NCBI GenBank assembly: GCA_020056205.1
Contig: JAGVIF010000058.1
Span: 1-9,457, forward strand
Direction: 5' to 3'
Length of the DNA: 9,457 nucleotides
DNA from: Lentisphaeria bacterium
GTDB lineage: Bacteria; Verrucomicrobiota; Lentisphaeria; Victivallales; GWF2-50-93
Part shown: positions 1-6,709 of the stretch, one piece after another
Numbering within the stretch: the first letter of the stretch is position 1
Layout: each line of letters opens with the position of its first letter
Position numbers and translations under genes: made by a program
Notes under the pieces: model-generated
The model's database searches: none
Seen by the model: the letters and a program-made list of their open reading frames with translations, nothing else
What the model was told of the DNA's origin: nothing

Positions 1-1062
1 ATCGGCGCGTTTGCCAACGGCGATCTCGCCTCTGTCATCAAATCCCGCCGCCCGCGCAGGGTTTTTTGTCACCAACGCCACCGCTTCGGGCAATCCGATG
101 TCACTAAGTTCAGGCAGACTGAGAGCCGCGGTTAAAAGCGCGTCCGGGGAATAGTCTCCGCAAAGGCAATCGGCTGCTCCCTCCATCACAGCTTCGAGCG
201 CCCGAACGGATCCGGATTGTGATTTTCCACGCAAAATATTTGGCGCGCCGAAGAGGGTTGCAATCCCTTTCGCCCTTGCTGTTTTGGCTGTCGTTATGTT
301 CACCGGGAATTCGGAGATGACGCCACCGAGTGATGAAAGCGTTTCAATTTTTTCAGCGGAATCGTCGTCGTGGCTGGCGATTGCCACGCCGTGTTTTTTG
401 GCAATTTCGGCAAGTCCGCGCATACGGTCGAGAGCGGATTCAGCGCATAGAAGTTTGCGGGACATAATCTCGTCCAGTTCCGCGTCCGATTTTTTATAAG
501 CTTTTGCCAGATAGGCTCGAAACGATGACGCGTCTTTGAATTGTCCCTGTCCCGGCGTATGATCCATGAAGGACAGGAGGCGCACATGTCCGCGTGTTAT
601 GAGCTTATTGATTATGGGCGGCGCGGAGTCATCAGTAACCTCGTATCGGGCGTGGACAAGATTTTCGACCATTGCATGAGTTTGCCACCTGGATACGGCT
701 TCTGTAATTTCCGCGGCGAACGCGTTGTTGCGCACGCCCAGTTCGTGATTGGCGAAGGAAATCGCATGAAAAACCGTTGTGATTCCGGCTATGGCGTTTT
801 TCTTGTCCGCCTGGGAGCACGCGAATGCGAGCGGGAAATGCACATTAGGCCTCGGCTCCACCTCTTTTTCCAATGCGTCGCAGTGGAGGTCTATCATTCC
901 CGGCATAAGCAGGGAATCTTCAAGCCGGATGATATCCGCTGTTCCCGCCGACTGAGGGTTGATGGCTGAAATAATTCCGTCTTCAATAAGAATATCCGCG
1001 CCGTATCCCACTTCTGTAGGAAAGACGACCTGCGCGCCTTTAAGAAGTTGCCGTGTTCTCAT
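1..1062 (-). CDS. phnM: PhnM, RPnTP diphosphohydrolase (3' end cut by window edge)
   Basis: PhnM is an amidohydrolase-superfamily enzyme of the C-P lyase pathway. It hydrolyses alpha-D-ribose 1-methylphosphonate 5-triphosphate to the 5-phosphate plus pyrophosphate, making the substrate of PhnJ. My translation of the minus strand from the ATG at 1062 is open for 354 codons to the left edge without a stop. E. coli PhnM is about 378 residues, so roughly the last 25 residues are missing. Visible family motifs are LHCDALE at residues 59-65 (metal-binding His60 and Asp62), MDHTPGQGQF at 166-175, SHDDD at 230-234, EFPVN at 251-255 and CGDYSP at 301-306. The C-terminal part keeps the amidohydrolase-type ending (KNPARAAG, then GKRAD). 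The start overlaps the phnL stop as ATGA, implying translational coupling. Identification is secure; only the C-terminus is unseen. Confidence 0.96.
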   Translation of the reverse strand, partial: MRTRQLLKGAQVVFPTEVGYGADILIEDGIISAINPQSAGTADIIRLEDSLLMPGMIDLHCDALEKEVEPRPNVHFPLAFACSQADKKNAIAGITTVFHAISFANHELGVRNNAFAAEITEAVSRWQTHAMVENLVHARYEVTDDSAPPIINKLITRGHVRLLSFMDHTPGQGQFKDASSFRAYLAKAYKKSDAELDEIMSRKLLCAESALDRMRGLAEIAKKHGVAIASHDDDSAEKIETLSSLGGVISEFPVNITTAKTARAKGIATLFGAPNILRGKSQSGSVRALEAVMEGAADCLCGDYSPDALLTAALSLPELSDIGLPEAVALVTKNPARAAGFDDRGEIAVGKRAD

Positions 1063-1778
1063 AACGAGGCCTCCGGAGCCAAATTACCGTCGGACGGCGA
1101 AGCTAGTTTTATCACGTTGTCCGCCAATTTTGCAACAAGTTCCGGATGGTGGAATATCGCAAGCATTGCCATTCCCTCCGATTTCATGTGGTTGATCAGT
1201 TGGACGACGCGCTCGCTTGTAAGAGGATCGAGGCTTGCCGTAGGTTCGTCAAGGAGAAGCAGGCGCGGGCGCGCGATCAAGCCCCGCGCCAGGTTGACGC
1301 GCTGTTTTTCGCCGCCGGAAAAAGTGGCTGGAGGCAGGTCCCACAATCGTTCGGGCACGGATAGCCGGCTCAGCAGTTCTGCGGCGCAATCGCGCCCCCT
1401 TTTCTGAGAAACGCCCTGATCGTATAGGGGAGCCGCGACAACATCGAGCGCGCTTTTTCTGGGAAGGCAGTGGAGGAACTGTGTGACAAAGGCGATATCC
1501 CGCCGCCTTAATTCGAGAACCGTATGCTCCGAAGCCGATGCCATGTCCACGATATCTTCGTTTCCGTTGCGGAAGAGTATCTGCCCGGCGGACGGAAGAT
1601 AGGTGCGGTAAATGCATTTTAAAACAGAGGACTTGCCTGAGCCTGTCGGCCCTGTGAGCGCTGTGAGGCGGCCGGAATGAACTTCCAGATTGACGCCGTC
1701 ACAGGAGGGAACGCGAACCCCCCGCATGTGCAGTAAAAAATGTTTGGACAATCTTTCGACTTTTAATATCGGATTCAA
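1059..1778 (-). CDS. phnL: PhnL, ABC-type ATPase subunit of C-P lyase
   Basis: PhnL is a soluble ABC-fold protein of 239 residues. In E. coli it works with PhnG, PhnH and PhnI to displace adenine from ATP and form ribose 1-phosphonate 5-triphosphate, and it can bind PhnK on the core complex. It is not a transporter ATPase. Visible motifs are Walker A GPTGSGKS at residues 43-50, Q-loop Gln100, signature FSGGEKQR at 153-160, Walker B LLLLDEP at 173-179 and the H-loop in FHHPE around 209-213. The start is TTG at 1778: there is an AGGAG 8 nt upstream, no in-frame ATG between it and that site, and the next Met is residue 18, inside the fold. It is the only gene of the cluster for which I chose a non-ATG start. 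It lies 21 bp after phnK and overlaps phnM by 4 bp. LolD or MacB-type ATPases are close relatives, but the context decides. Confidence 0.95.
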   Translation of the reverse strand: MNPILKVERLSKHFLLHMRGVRVPSCDGVNLEVHSGRLTALTGPTGSGKSSVLKCIYRTYLPSAGQILFRNGNEDIVDMASASEHTVLELRRRDIAFVTQFLHCLPRKSALDVVAAPLYDQGVSQKRGRDCAAELLSRLSVPERLWDLPPATFSGGEKQRVNLARGLIARPRLLLLDEPTASLDPLTSERVVQLINHMKSEGMAMLAIFHHPELVAKLADNVIKLASPSDGNLAPEASL

Positions 1779-1786
1779 ATTGTTTT

Positions 1787-1791
1787 CTCCT
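1787..1791 (-). promoter_or_regulatory. Ribosome binding site of phnL (supports the TTG start)
   Basis: On the minus strand AGGAG sits 8 nt before the TTG at 1778, in the 21-bp gap after the phnK stop. The purine-rich context resembles that of the phnD site. This site is what fixes the non-ATG start of phnL. Confidence 0.75.
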
Positions 1792-1799
1792 TTTTATTT

Positions 1800-2630
1800 T
1801 TAGAGAGCAGATGCCACCAGTTGCTGCGTGTATGCGTCTTGGGGATCCTCCAACACCTGGTCGGTAAGGCCATGTTCGACGATGCGCCCGTTTTTTAAAA
1901 CAATTGTTCTGCCGGTCAGCAAGCGCACTACTCCGAGGTCGTGAGTTACCACGATCATAGCTGTGCCCAAGTCCCTCTGTATCTCGAGGATAAGGTCAAG
2001 GATGCGCGCCTGCACGGATAAATCAAGCCCGCTTGTTACCTCATCGAGGAGAAGAAGCGGCGGCCTTGTCGCCAGCGCCTTGGCGATTTGGACGCGCTGC
2101 TGCATGCCGCCTGAAAATTTTCCTGGCGACTGATCCATGCGTTCAGACGGCACTTCGGTGCGGGACAGGAGTTCCAGCGCCCTTTTTCTGATATCTCCAT
2201 AGTGGAACAGATCGCTCATCAGGAGGCGTTCGGCGATGTTTCCGCCTGCTGAAATGCTGAAATTGAGTCCAAGATGCGGACTTTGGTAAACCATTCCAAA
2301 GCGGTGGTTGCGCAGCCATCTTTGGCGGGCGGCATTGATAGTGAAAAGCGAATATTGCTCATTATTATCAAAGAAAAGCGCGTCGCCGTCAGTTGGTATC
2401 TCATCAAAGAAAATTGTCTTCACTATGGAGGATTTGCCGCTGCCGGATTCACCCATAATGCCCAAAATTTCGCCTTCATACAAATCAAGCGATATGTCGT
2501 GTATCGCAACGATAGAGTTACAATGACGGCAAATATTGGTGTCGTGTTTTGGGCCTGTAAAATCGCAACAAAGCGGACATTTATGTCCATGGACTTTTGA
2601 AAGTCCTCTGATTTCAAGAATTTTTTTCAT
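1800..2630 (-). CDS. phnK: PhnK, ABC-type subunit of C-P lyase, with Cys-rich insert
   Basis: PhnK (276 residues) is an ABC-fold protein that in E. coli docks as a dimer onto PhnJ in the PhnGHIJ core; its nucleotide cycle opens the core near the PhnJ active site. The translation shows Walker A GESGSGKS at residues 60-67, Q-loop Gln116, signature FSGGMQQR at 172-179, Walker B LLLLDE at 192-197 and H-loop His230. It resembles oligopeptide-importer ATPases, but its place between phnJ and phnL identifies it. E. coli PhnK is about 252 residues. The extra length here is largely an N-terminal insert before Walker A with CPLCC at 18-22 and CRHC at 34-37, which looks like a four-cysteine zinc ribbon. 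The ATG at 2630 overlaps the phnJ stop (ATGA). The stop is TAA at 1800-1802. Confidence 0.96.
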   Translation of the reverse strand: MKKILEIRGLSKVHGHKCPLCCDFTGPKHDTNICRHCNSIVAIHDISLDLYEGEILGIMGESGSGKSSIVKTIFFDEIPTDGDALFFDNNEQYSLFTINAARQRWLRNHRFGMVYQSPHLGLNFSISAGGNIAERLLMSDLFHYGDIRKRALELLSRTEVPSERMDQSPGKFSGGMQQRVQIAKALATRPPLLLLDEVTSGLDLSVQARILDLILEIQRDLGTAMIVVTHDLGVVRLLTGRTIVLKNGRIVEHGLTDQVLEDPQDAYTQQLVASAL

Positions 2631-3544
2631 ATTCCGCCCTCCTCCGCGCCAATCCTTGCCGGCCCGGAAAGGGACAGCCGCCGATTACAGTAATTTGAAT
2701 CTGAGCATTGATGTAATTTAAGTCCGGCGGCGTCATTGATGGACTCCTCGAGAAACGAATTATCGGCGCCGCATCGGCGGCAAACACGGCGTTTCCCATT
2801 TTCGTCTCTGAAGTCCTCAATGCGAAAAGGAACATCATCGAAAGCCAAGGGTGTTGCGTCCGTATAGGGAGGCACTGCGTAAACTTTCTTTTCCCGTCCG
2901 GCTCCAAACAGGATCAGGGCATTGGACATGTGCATTTTAGGCACATCAAATCGTGGAATCGGGCTTGGATCGATGACGTAATGTCCGTTGATCCTAGTCG
3001 GATATCTGTGTGAGATGGTTATCTCGTCATACTTGACAATATCTTCGTAGAGTTTGGTCAGGAGACGGGAGTAGTCGCCTTCTCCGTGCATGGTTTTGCG
3101 TTTCGACTCCGAAGGCTCGACAACAACCAGTGGGTCCGAATACGGCACCTGCAACACGAGAACCTGATCCTTCCGCAACGGTGTTTCCGGGATGCGGTGA
3201 CGGGACTGTATGAGGCTGGCCCTTTCCGTATCCTCGGTCCCGGAGATGCCGGGGCAGGTCATTTCGATGAACTGGCGCAGATTCACGGCATTTACCGAAT
3301 CATCAGCCCCCTGGTCAATAACCTTGAGCTTCTCTCCGACACCTATGATGGACAGCGTGATTTGCAGTCCTCCCGTCCCGAATCCTTTGCCCATCGGCAT
3401 TTCTCTTGAGGCAAAAGGCGTCTGATATCCGGGAATACTGATGGCTTTCAGAAGCGCCCGGCGGATTTCTTTTTTGGCATATTCGTCCAGGAAGCCGAAA
3501 TTATATGCGGCTTCATCCAATGGCAATAGATAATTTTTATTCAT
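2627..3544 (-). CDS. phnJ: PhnJ, radical SAM C-P lyase catalytic subunit
   Basis: PhnJ cleaves the C-P bond of ribose 1-phosphonate 5-phosphate, giving the hydrocarbon (methane from methylphosphonate) and ribose 1,2-cyclic phosphate 5-phosphate. It needs a [4Fe-4S] cluster and S-adenosylmethionine. The four conserved cysteines are Cys255, Cys258, Cys280 and Cys286; the spacing (3, 22, 6) equals that of E. coli Cys241, 244, 266 and 272. By motif similarity Gly39 in SIPGYQTPF corresponds to the glycyl-radical Gly32 of E. coli. KGFGTGG (residues 53-59), KVIDQGADD (74-82) and PSPIPRFD (193-200) are family motifs. Length is 305 residues against about 281 in E. coli, with a longer tail after the last cysteine. 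The ATG at 3544 has AAGGA 6 nt upstream. It follows a 230-bp gap, unlike its tightly packed neighbours, and overlaps phnK by 4 bp. Confidence 0.98.
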   Translation of the reverse strand: MNKNYLLPLDEAAYNFGFLDEYAKKEIRRALLKAISIPGYQTPFASREMPMGKGFGTGGLQITLSIIGVGEKLKVIDQGADDSVNAVNLRQFIEMTCPGISGTEDTERASLIQSRHRIPETPLRKDQVLVLQVPYSDPLVVVEPSESKRKTMHGEGDYSRLLTKLYEDIVKYDEITISHRYPTRINGHYVIDPSPIPRFDVPKMHMSNALILFGAGREKKVYAVPPYTDATPLAFDDVPFRIEDFRDENGKRRVCRRCGADNSFLEESINDAAGLKLHQCSDSNYCNRRLSLSGPARIGAEEGGI

Positions 3545-3569
3545 AAAGAGTCCTTAATTTATTTAACCT

Positions 3570-3584
3570 GAGGCAATTGCAAAA
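3570..3584 (-). promoter_or_regulatory. 15-bp motif upstream of phnJ, shared with the phnD leader
   Basis: On the minus strand this reads TTTTGCAATTGCCTC. It matches 9363-9377 (TTTTGCAATTGGCTC) at 14 of 15 bases, in the same orientation towards the downstream gene. The core GCAATTGC is a perfect palindrome. It ends 26 nt before the phnJ start codon. It could be an operator, part of a promoter, or a fragment of a dispersed repeat; the sequence alone does not decide. Confidence 0.35.
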
Positions 3585-3605
3585 TTGCTTTTTTGAACTG
3601 ATTTC

Positions 3606-3679
3606 AAAGTTGGAGTTCACAGCTTTAGCGTGTTTTCTGAGTTCATTGAATGCACGCTGAAGCTGTGAACTCCGACTTT
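3606..3679. repeat. Large imperfect inverted repeat (27-bp arms, 20-bp loop)
   Basis: The arms 3606-3632 and 3653-3679 are reverse complements at 25 of 27 positions and enclose a 20-nt AT-rich loop. The two non-matching positions (3611/3674 and 3626/3659) are T opposite G, so they become G-U wobbles in a plus-strand RNA but A-C mismatches in the operon's own minus-strand transcript. No T-run follows the repeat in the minus-strand direction, so it is not an ordinary terminator of phnGHI. Size and symmetry fit a REP- or MITE-like palindromic element. Weak direct repeats (GATTT at 3600-3604 and 3682-3686) flank it but do not abut the ends. Confidence 0.85.
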
Positions 3680-3774
3680 ACGATTTGGTGATTTAAAGAT
3701 TCGGAGATTTTTCATTCGATGTTCGAAGTTCATAGTCTTTTCCATCTTACTTTTTCCCTTTTCCTTTCTACTTT

Positions 3775-4866
3775 CTATTTTTTTTTGCCTTGCGTAGTGC
3801 GCAGGCGGTCCATATCGGACATAAACGTGACGTAGTGAGGCATTTTGTAATGCGAGGCAAATCCCATTGAGTCAACGCCGTCAATGCTCAATAGAACAAA
3901 CTCCTGGTCCTCCGACGGATTTTGCGGTCCGTCCTTAGCTCCTTTTTGCAGGGAGCGGTCGAGTATCGCCATGGATATGGCCTTGACTTCGTTATGCCCG
4001 AAACATGCTCCGTAGCCGAGCGTAAAGGTCGGGGTCCCGCTGGTATTGTCACCCTCATATGCCGCTATAATCTCGCATTCGGTCATCAAGACTTCACCTG
4101 CCTCTGCCGCCTCTCCGGTAACAGGATGCGGCAGGAATATGGGCAGGTATCCCACCCTGAGTTCGGCAATGGTCGGGTGGACATCTCCGTATCCGCGCAT
4201 GTTCGAATAAGCCAGCGCGAGCAACGATCCGGTTTCAGCCCTTGACATAGTCGCTAGGGCGGCCGGGCGCGGCACGGGGAAAACAAGCGGTTCGCGTGTT
4301 ATGTCAAATGCGCAATCGGGGGCGTTTGCCGCCGGGGGCAGCAATCCCTCTTTTCTCAGGGCCGCAAGCACTTTCGGAAATGTGTCAGGCAGTTCTGAAT
4401 CAGGGATCACGGAGAGAAATTTGCGGGCGATTTCGCGAAATATCTCCGGCGACTCGTCGGCAAGCTCGAAGCGTATCAAACGCAAGGCGTAATCGCCGGT
4501 GGGACCGAGCATTTGTCCGCCCGGAATGTCTTTGAATGCCGAAGATATGCGGCGGATAATCCGCATTCCTTCGCTGTTCTGAACGGGGGTCTCCATAATG
4601 CGCGGCTTGGTTGAACGATAGGCGCGCAGGGCGAAAGCCGCCTCCAAGGTGTCGCCCTGCATCTGCTTGATCGCCAGCGCGGCCAAACGGGGGTGATACA
4701 ATCCTCCCTCCGAAACTATCCTCGATGTGAGAAGGCGGAGTTGATTTTCTATGGAGGCAACTGTGAGCGGAGAGCCATTATCCCCTTCCTGCGTTCGCAG
4801 ATATTCAAGGGCTCCGGCGGCGCCTTCTATGGCTTCACGGCCTCCTTTAATAGCGATGTATCCCAT
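3775..4866 (-). CDS. phnI: PhnI, C-P lyase core subunit (nucleosidase-type)
   Basis: PhnI (363 residues; E. coli about 354) is the catalytic subunit for coupling phosphonate to C1 of the ribose of ATP, with PhnG, PhnH and PhnL assisting. Alone, the E. coli protein hydrolyses purine nucleotides to free base. It forms the centre of the PhnG2H2I2J2 core. The N-terminus MGYIAIKGGREAI is typical of the family. His339 and His344 in SHYKMPHY have the same spacing as E. coli His328 and His333, which lie near the PhnJ active site. The ATG at 4866 follows the phnH stop by 22 bp with only a weak AGAG-like ribosome site. The C-terminus is Lys-rich (GKKK), encoded in a run of nine A just before a TAG stop, which could be slippage-prone. 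Confidence 0.97.
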   Translation of the reverse strand: MGYIAIKGGREAIEGAAGALEYLRTQEGDNGSPLTVASIENQLRLLTSRIVSEGGLYHPRLAALAIKQMQGDTLEAAFALRAYRSTKPRIMETPVQNSEGMRIIRRISSAFKDIPGGQMLGPTGDYALRLIRFELADESPEIFREIARKFLSVIPDSELPDTFPKVLAALRKEGLLPPAANAPDCAFDITREPLVFPVPRPAALATMSRAETGSLLALAYSNMRGYGDVHPTIAELRVGYLPIFLPHPVTGEAAEAGEVLMTECEIIAAYEGDNTSGTPTFTLGYGACFGHNEVKAISMAILDRSLQKGAKDGPQNPSEDQEFVLLSIDGVDSMGFASHYKMPHYVTFMSDMDRLRTTQGKKK

Positions 4867-4888
4867 GTCGTGTCTCTGTTTTAAAGTT

Positions 4889-5449
4889 TTATATTTTAGA
4901 TGTGCGCGGGATAGCTAAGACTGATTTTCCATCCACCAGGATAAAATCAACCCCGAGCGGAAACTCCTGCGCCCATTTCGCGCGGGACATAAGCCATGCA
5001 TGAGAAAGTCCGCGTGCGGAAACTTGTCTTGACCCCTGTATTCCCGGTCCGGAAAGACCAAATGAATCTCCTTCTCCAATTTGATCCACTTGCAGTATGA
5101 TTGTCGCGCCATATTCAGGACTTTCCAGCGTGCCGATGCGTGGAATAAAATCGGGGTCATGATCGCCGGGCATTACAATGAACGACGCCGTTTCCGGGTC
5201 CGCGCAGACGGCCGACAGCAATTTCATGTCGTGTTCCGAGACAAGCCTGCAGGGATCCGAAAGAGTTGTCTCAGCGTCAAGCAGACACGCGAGAACCCCT
5301 ATCAGCGCTTTGCCGGGAGGCGCCGATATTGTCTCGATACTGCCTGGATACGCGAAAGCGTTCATTAATCTGCGGAAAACCTGCTGTTGCACTAATGGAT
5401 TCCAGTGCGGACAGGGTGCGTTCACGGAATTTTTAAGCGTTTCAGTCAT
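4889..5449 (-). CDS. phnH: PhnH, C-P lyase core subunit
   Basis: PhnH is a non-catalytic or assisting subunit of the C-P lyase core, required with PhnG, PhnI and PhnL for RPnTP formation. I chose the ATG at 5449, giving 186 residues (E. coli PhnH about 194). It has a strong GGAGG 6 nt upstream and produces a compact 8-bp overlap with phnG. A longer in-frame start at 5506 would add 19 residues inside phnG and lacks this site. Family motifs are FRRLMNAFAYPG (residues 25-36), LSGPGI (132-137), FPLGVDFILVDG (163-174) and IPRTS (180-184) near the end. The stop is TAA at 4889-4891, 22 bp before phnI. Confidence 0.96.
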   Translation of the reverse strand: MTETLKNSVNAPCPHWNPLVQQQVFRRLMNAFAYPGSIETISAPPGKALIGVLACLLDAETTLSDPCRLVSEHDMKLLSAVCADPETASFIVMPGDHDPDFIPRIGTLESPEYGATIILQVDQIGEGDSFGLSGPGIQGSRQVSARGLSHAWLMSRAKWAQEFPLGVDFILVDGKSVLAIPRTSKI

Positions 5450-5924
5450 TGCCTTCCTCCCCTTCAACTTTGCCGAGGAGGGAAAAGTCAACCCGCGTGG
5501 CGTCAAGCAGTCTTTTCCGCTCCATTACTTCCTCCTGCCGGACGGCGGCTCCGCGCAGAAGAAGAGCCTCGACATTTTCCCATCCTATAAGTTTGCCGGA
5601 CAGCACGGCGTCCAGTATGGCGATGTCACGCGCCATAGACGCGCGGTCGTCAAGAATTTGTCCTCCGCCCTCCGCGATTCGACCATCCGCAGCCCGAACG
5701 GAGACATGCGCCTTAGCCAAGGGGATTTCACCAAGATAAAATGTCTCATTCAGGGCGGTGTCGCGCAGTTTGAGAAGGGCAAGCCCGGATTGAGGGAGGC
5801 TCAAATCTTCAACCTTGCAGGCATCTTCAAATGTTTTCGCAAGTTGTCTTATCTCCTGCGCCGGCAATGCGGACAGCATCCGCTGCCACGCGGCTCTCGG
5901 TAATTGGCATTGGACTTTATTCAT
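5442..5924 (-). CDS. phnG: PhnG, C-P lyase core subunit
   Basis: PhnG (160 residues; E. coli about 150) is a small subunit of the C-P lyase core that binds PhnI and is needed for attaching phosphonate to ribose triphosphate. Recognisable family features are the N-terminal RAAWQRMLSAL (residues 10-20), PQSGLALLKLRD (44-55) and FYLGEIPLAKAHV (62-74). A helical stretch around 96-108 (SMARDIAILDAVL) follows. The ATG at 5924 overlaps the phnE2 stop as ATGA, with AAGGGGA about 8 nt upstream, so the importer and the lyase genes are translationally linked here. The GTG- or PhnF-type regulator found between phnE and phnG in E. coli is absent. Confidence 0.95.
   Translation of the reverse strand: MNKVQCQLPRAAWQRMLSALPAQEIRQLAKTFEDACKVEDLSLPQSGLALLKLRDTALNETFYLGEIPLAKAHVSVRAADGRIAEGGGQILDDRASMARDIAILDAVLSGKLIGWENVEALLLRGAAVRQEEVMERKRLLDATRVDFSLLGKVEGEEGND
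5452..5460 (-). promoter_or_regulatory. Ribosome binding site of phnH (decides its start)
   Basis: The minus strand reads GGAGGAAGG inside the 3' end of phnG, with GGAGG 6 nt before the ATG at 5449. It supports this start over the upstream in-frame ATG at 5506. Confidence 0.8.
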
Positions 5925-6709
5925 GTCAGTTTTCCCCTTATGTAAGTTGATATGCAGTCAAAAAAAAGAATAGCGGCGAGAATAACAATGATCAACGCCG
6001 CCGATTCGTCATATCTAAACATCCGCAATGTGTCGTGAAGTTCAAGGCCGATCCCCCCGGCTCCAACTAGGCCGAGTACCGAAGCCATGCGCACATTGCG
6101 ATCCATAATGTAAAGAATATATCCCAGACTTTCCCTGAGAATTGACGGCCATCCGGCATACATCACCACTTGAGCGCGGGATGCCCCGGTCGCGCTGACC
6201 GCCTCGATGACGCCCCGGTCAATTCGCTCCATGCTCTCGGCAAAAAACTTCCCCAGGAATCCGGAAGTGTGTACCCCGAGAGCAAGAACTCCCGGAAACG
6301 GGCCAAGTCCAAGCGACGCCACAAAAATAAGAGCCAGCAAAAGGTCCGGCATGGCGCGCATAAAATTAAGCATCTCGCGCGCAATGCGATAGACTTTCGG
6401 CCCAGAACTCAGGTTTCTTGCCGCAAATGGAGCGAGAAAAAAACCGACCACGCTCGCAATGAGAGTTCCCCAGAATGCGGTGGCCACGGTTTGAAACAGC
6501 AACTTCAAATATTTTGGCAAATCGGAAAAATCAGGGGACGTATAGCGTCCGAAATACTCGATGATGTCCCGGTAAGCGTAGGCTAATGCCCCAAATGAAA
6601 TGTGAAGATCGGACACAATGAGACAGAGCGTAAGCAACCATGCGAAAATCCAAATCGGCGTCCAACTGAACGGTTTCTTGGGTAGTGGTGTAAGCTCTGG
6701 GCCGTTCAT
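5921..6709 (-). CDS. phnE: PhnE2, phosphonate ABC transporter permease
   Basis: This is an inner-membrane permease of the phosphonate importer (262 residues, normal for PhnE). Hydrophobic segments appear at about residues 19-45, 70-97, 117-150, 193-224 and 236-254. The cytoplasmic coupling (EAA) loop, which contacts PhnC, is at 169-188 (from EAVSATGASRAQ), and the conserved VLGLVGAGGIG is at 211-221. The protein shares the FMRAxP, FVxxxGLGPxPG, KFFAE and VLGLVGAGGIG motifs with the adjacent PhnE1, so the two are paralogues and probably form a heterodimeric channel. The ATG at 6709 directly follows the PhnE1 stop (TGAATG), with AGAGGG 8 nt upstream. The gene overlaps phnG by 4 bp. Confidence 0.95.
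   Translation of the reverse strand: MNGPELTPLPKKPFSWTPIWIFAWLLTLCLIVSDLHISFGALAYAYRDIIEYFGRYTSPDFSDLPKYLKLLFQTVATAFWGTLIASVVGFFLAPFAARNLSSGPKVYRIAREMLNFMRAMPDLLLALIFVASLGLGPFPGVLALGVHTSGFLGKFFAESMERIDRGVIEAVSATGASRAQVVMYAGWPSILRESLGYILYIMDRNVRMASVLGLVGAGGIGLELHDTLRMFRYDESAALIIVILAAILFFDCISTYIRGKLT

Larger units (their letters stand above)
3545..3774. other. Non-coding gap between phnI and phnJ
   Basis: This 230-bp AT-rich stretch interrupts the core genes. It holds a 74-bp inverted repeat (3606-3679), a short GCAATT/AATTGC hairpin followed on the plus strand by six T (3573-3594), and a 15-bp motif shared with the phnD upstream region (3570-3584). Between 3711 and 3733 there is low-complexity GTTCGAAGTTCAT-like sequence. 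I see no convincing -35/-10 pair. The only short minus-strand reading frame (3617-3745) runs through the repeat and is probably not a gene. Confidence 0.8.

Noticed and set aside
541..969. Plus-strand open frame opposite phnM
   Set aside because: The minus strand here encodes an uninterrupted PhnM with metal-binding motifs; the plus frame has no recognisable domain.
3573..3594. Rho-independent terminator on the plus strand (GCAATT stem followed by six T)
   Set aside because: The stem is short and AT-rich, and no plus-strand gene ends here; the palindrome is better explained as part of the shared motif.
3617..3745. 42-codon minus-strand frame in the phnI-phnJ gap, with AGGGA upstream of its ATG
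   Set aside because: Its second half is encoded by the inverted repeat and its first half by low-complexity sequence, with no recognisable protein; most likely chance.
5178..5903. Long plus-strand open frame (241 codons) opposite phnG and phnH
   Set aside because: It is antisense to two clearly recognisable core genes, shows no family resemblance and crosses both of their conserved motif regions; it is a shadow frame.
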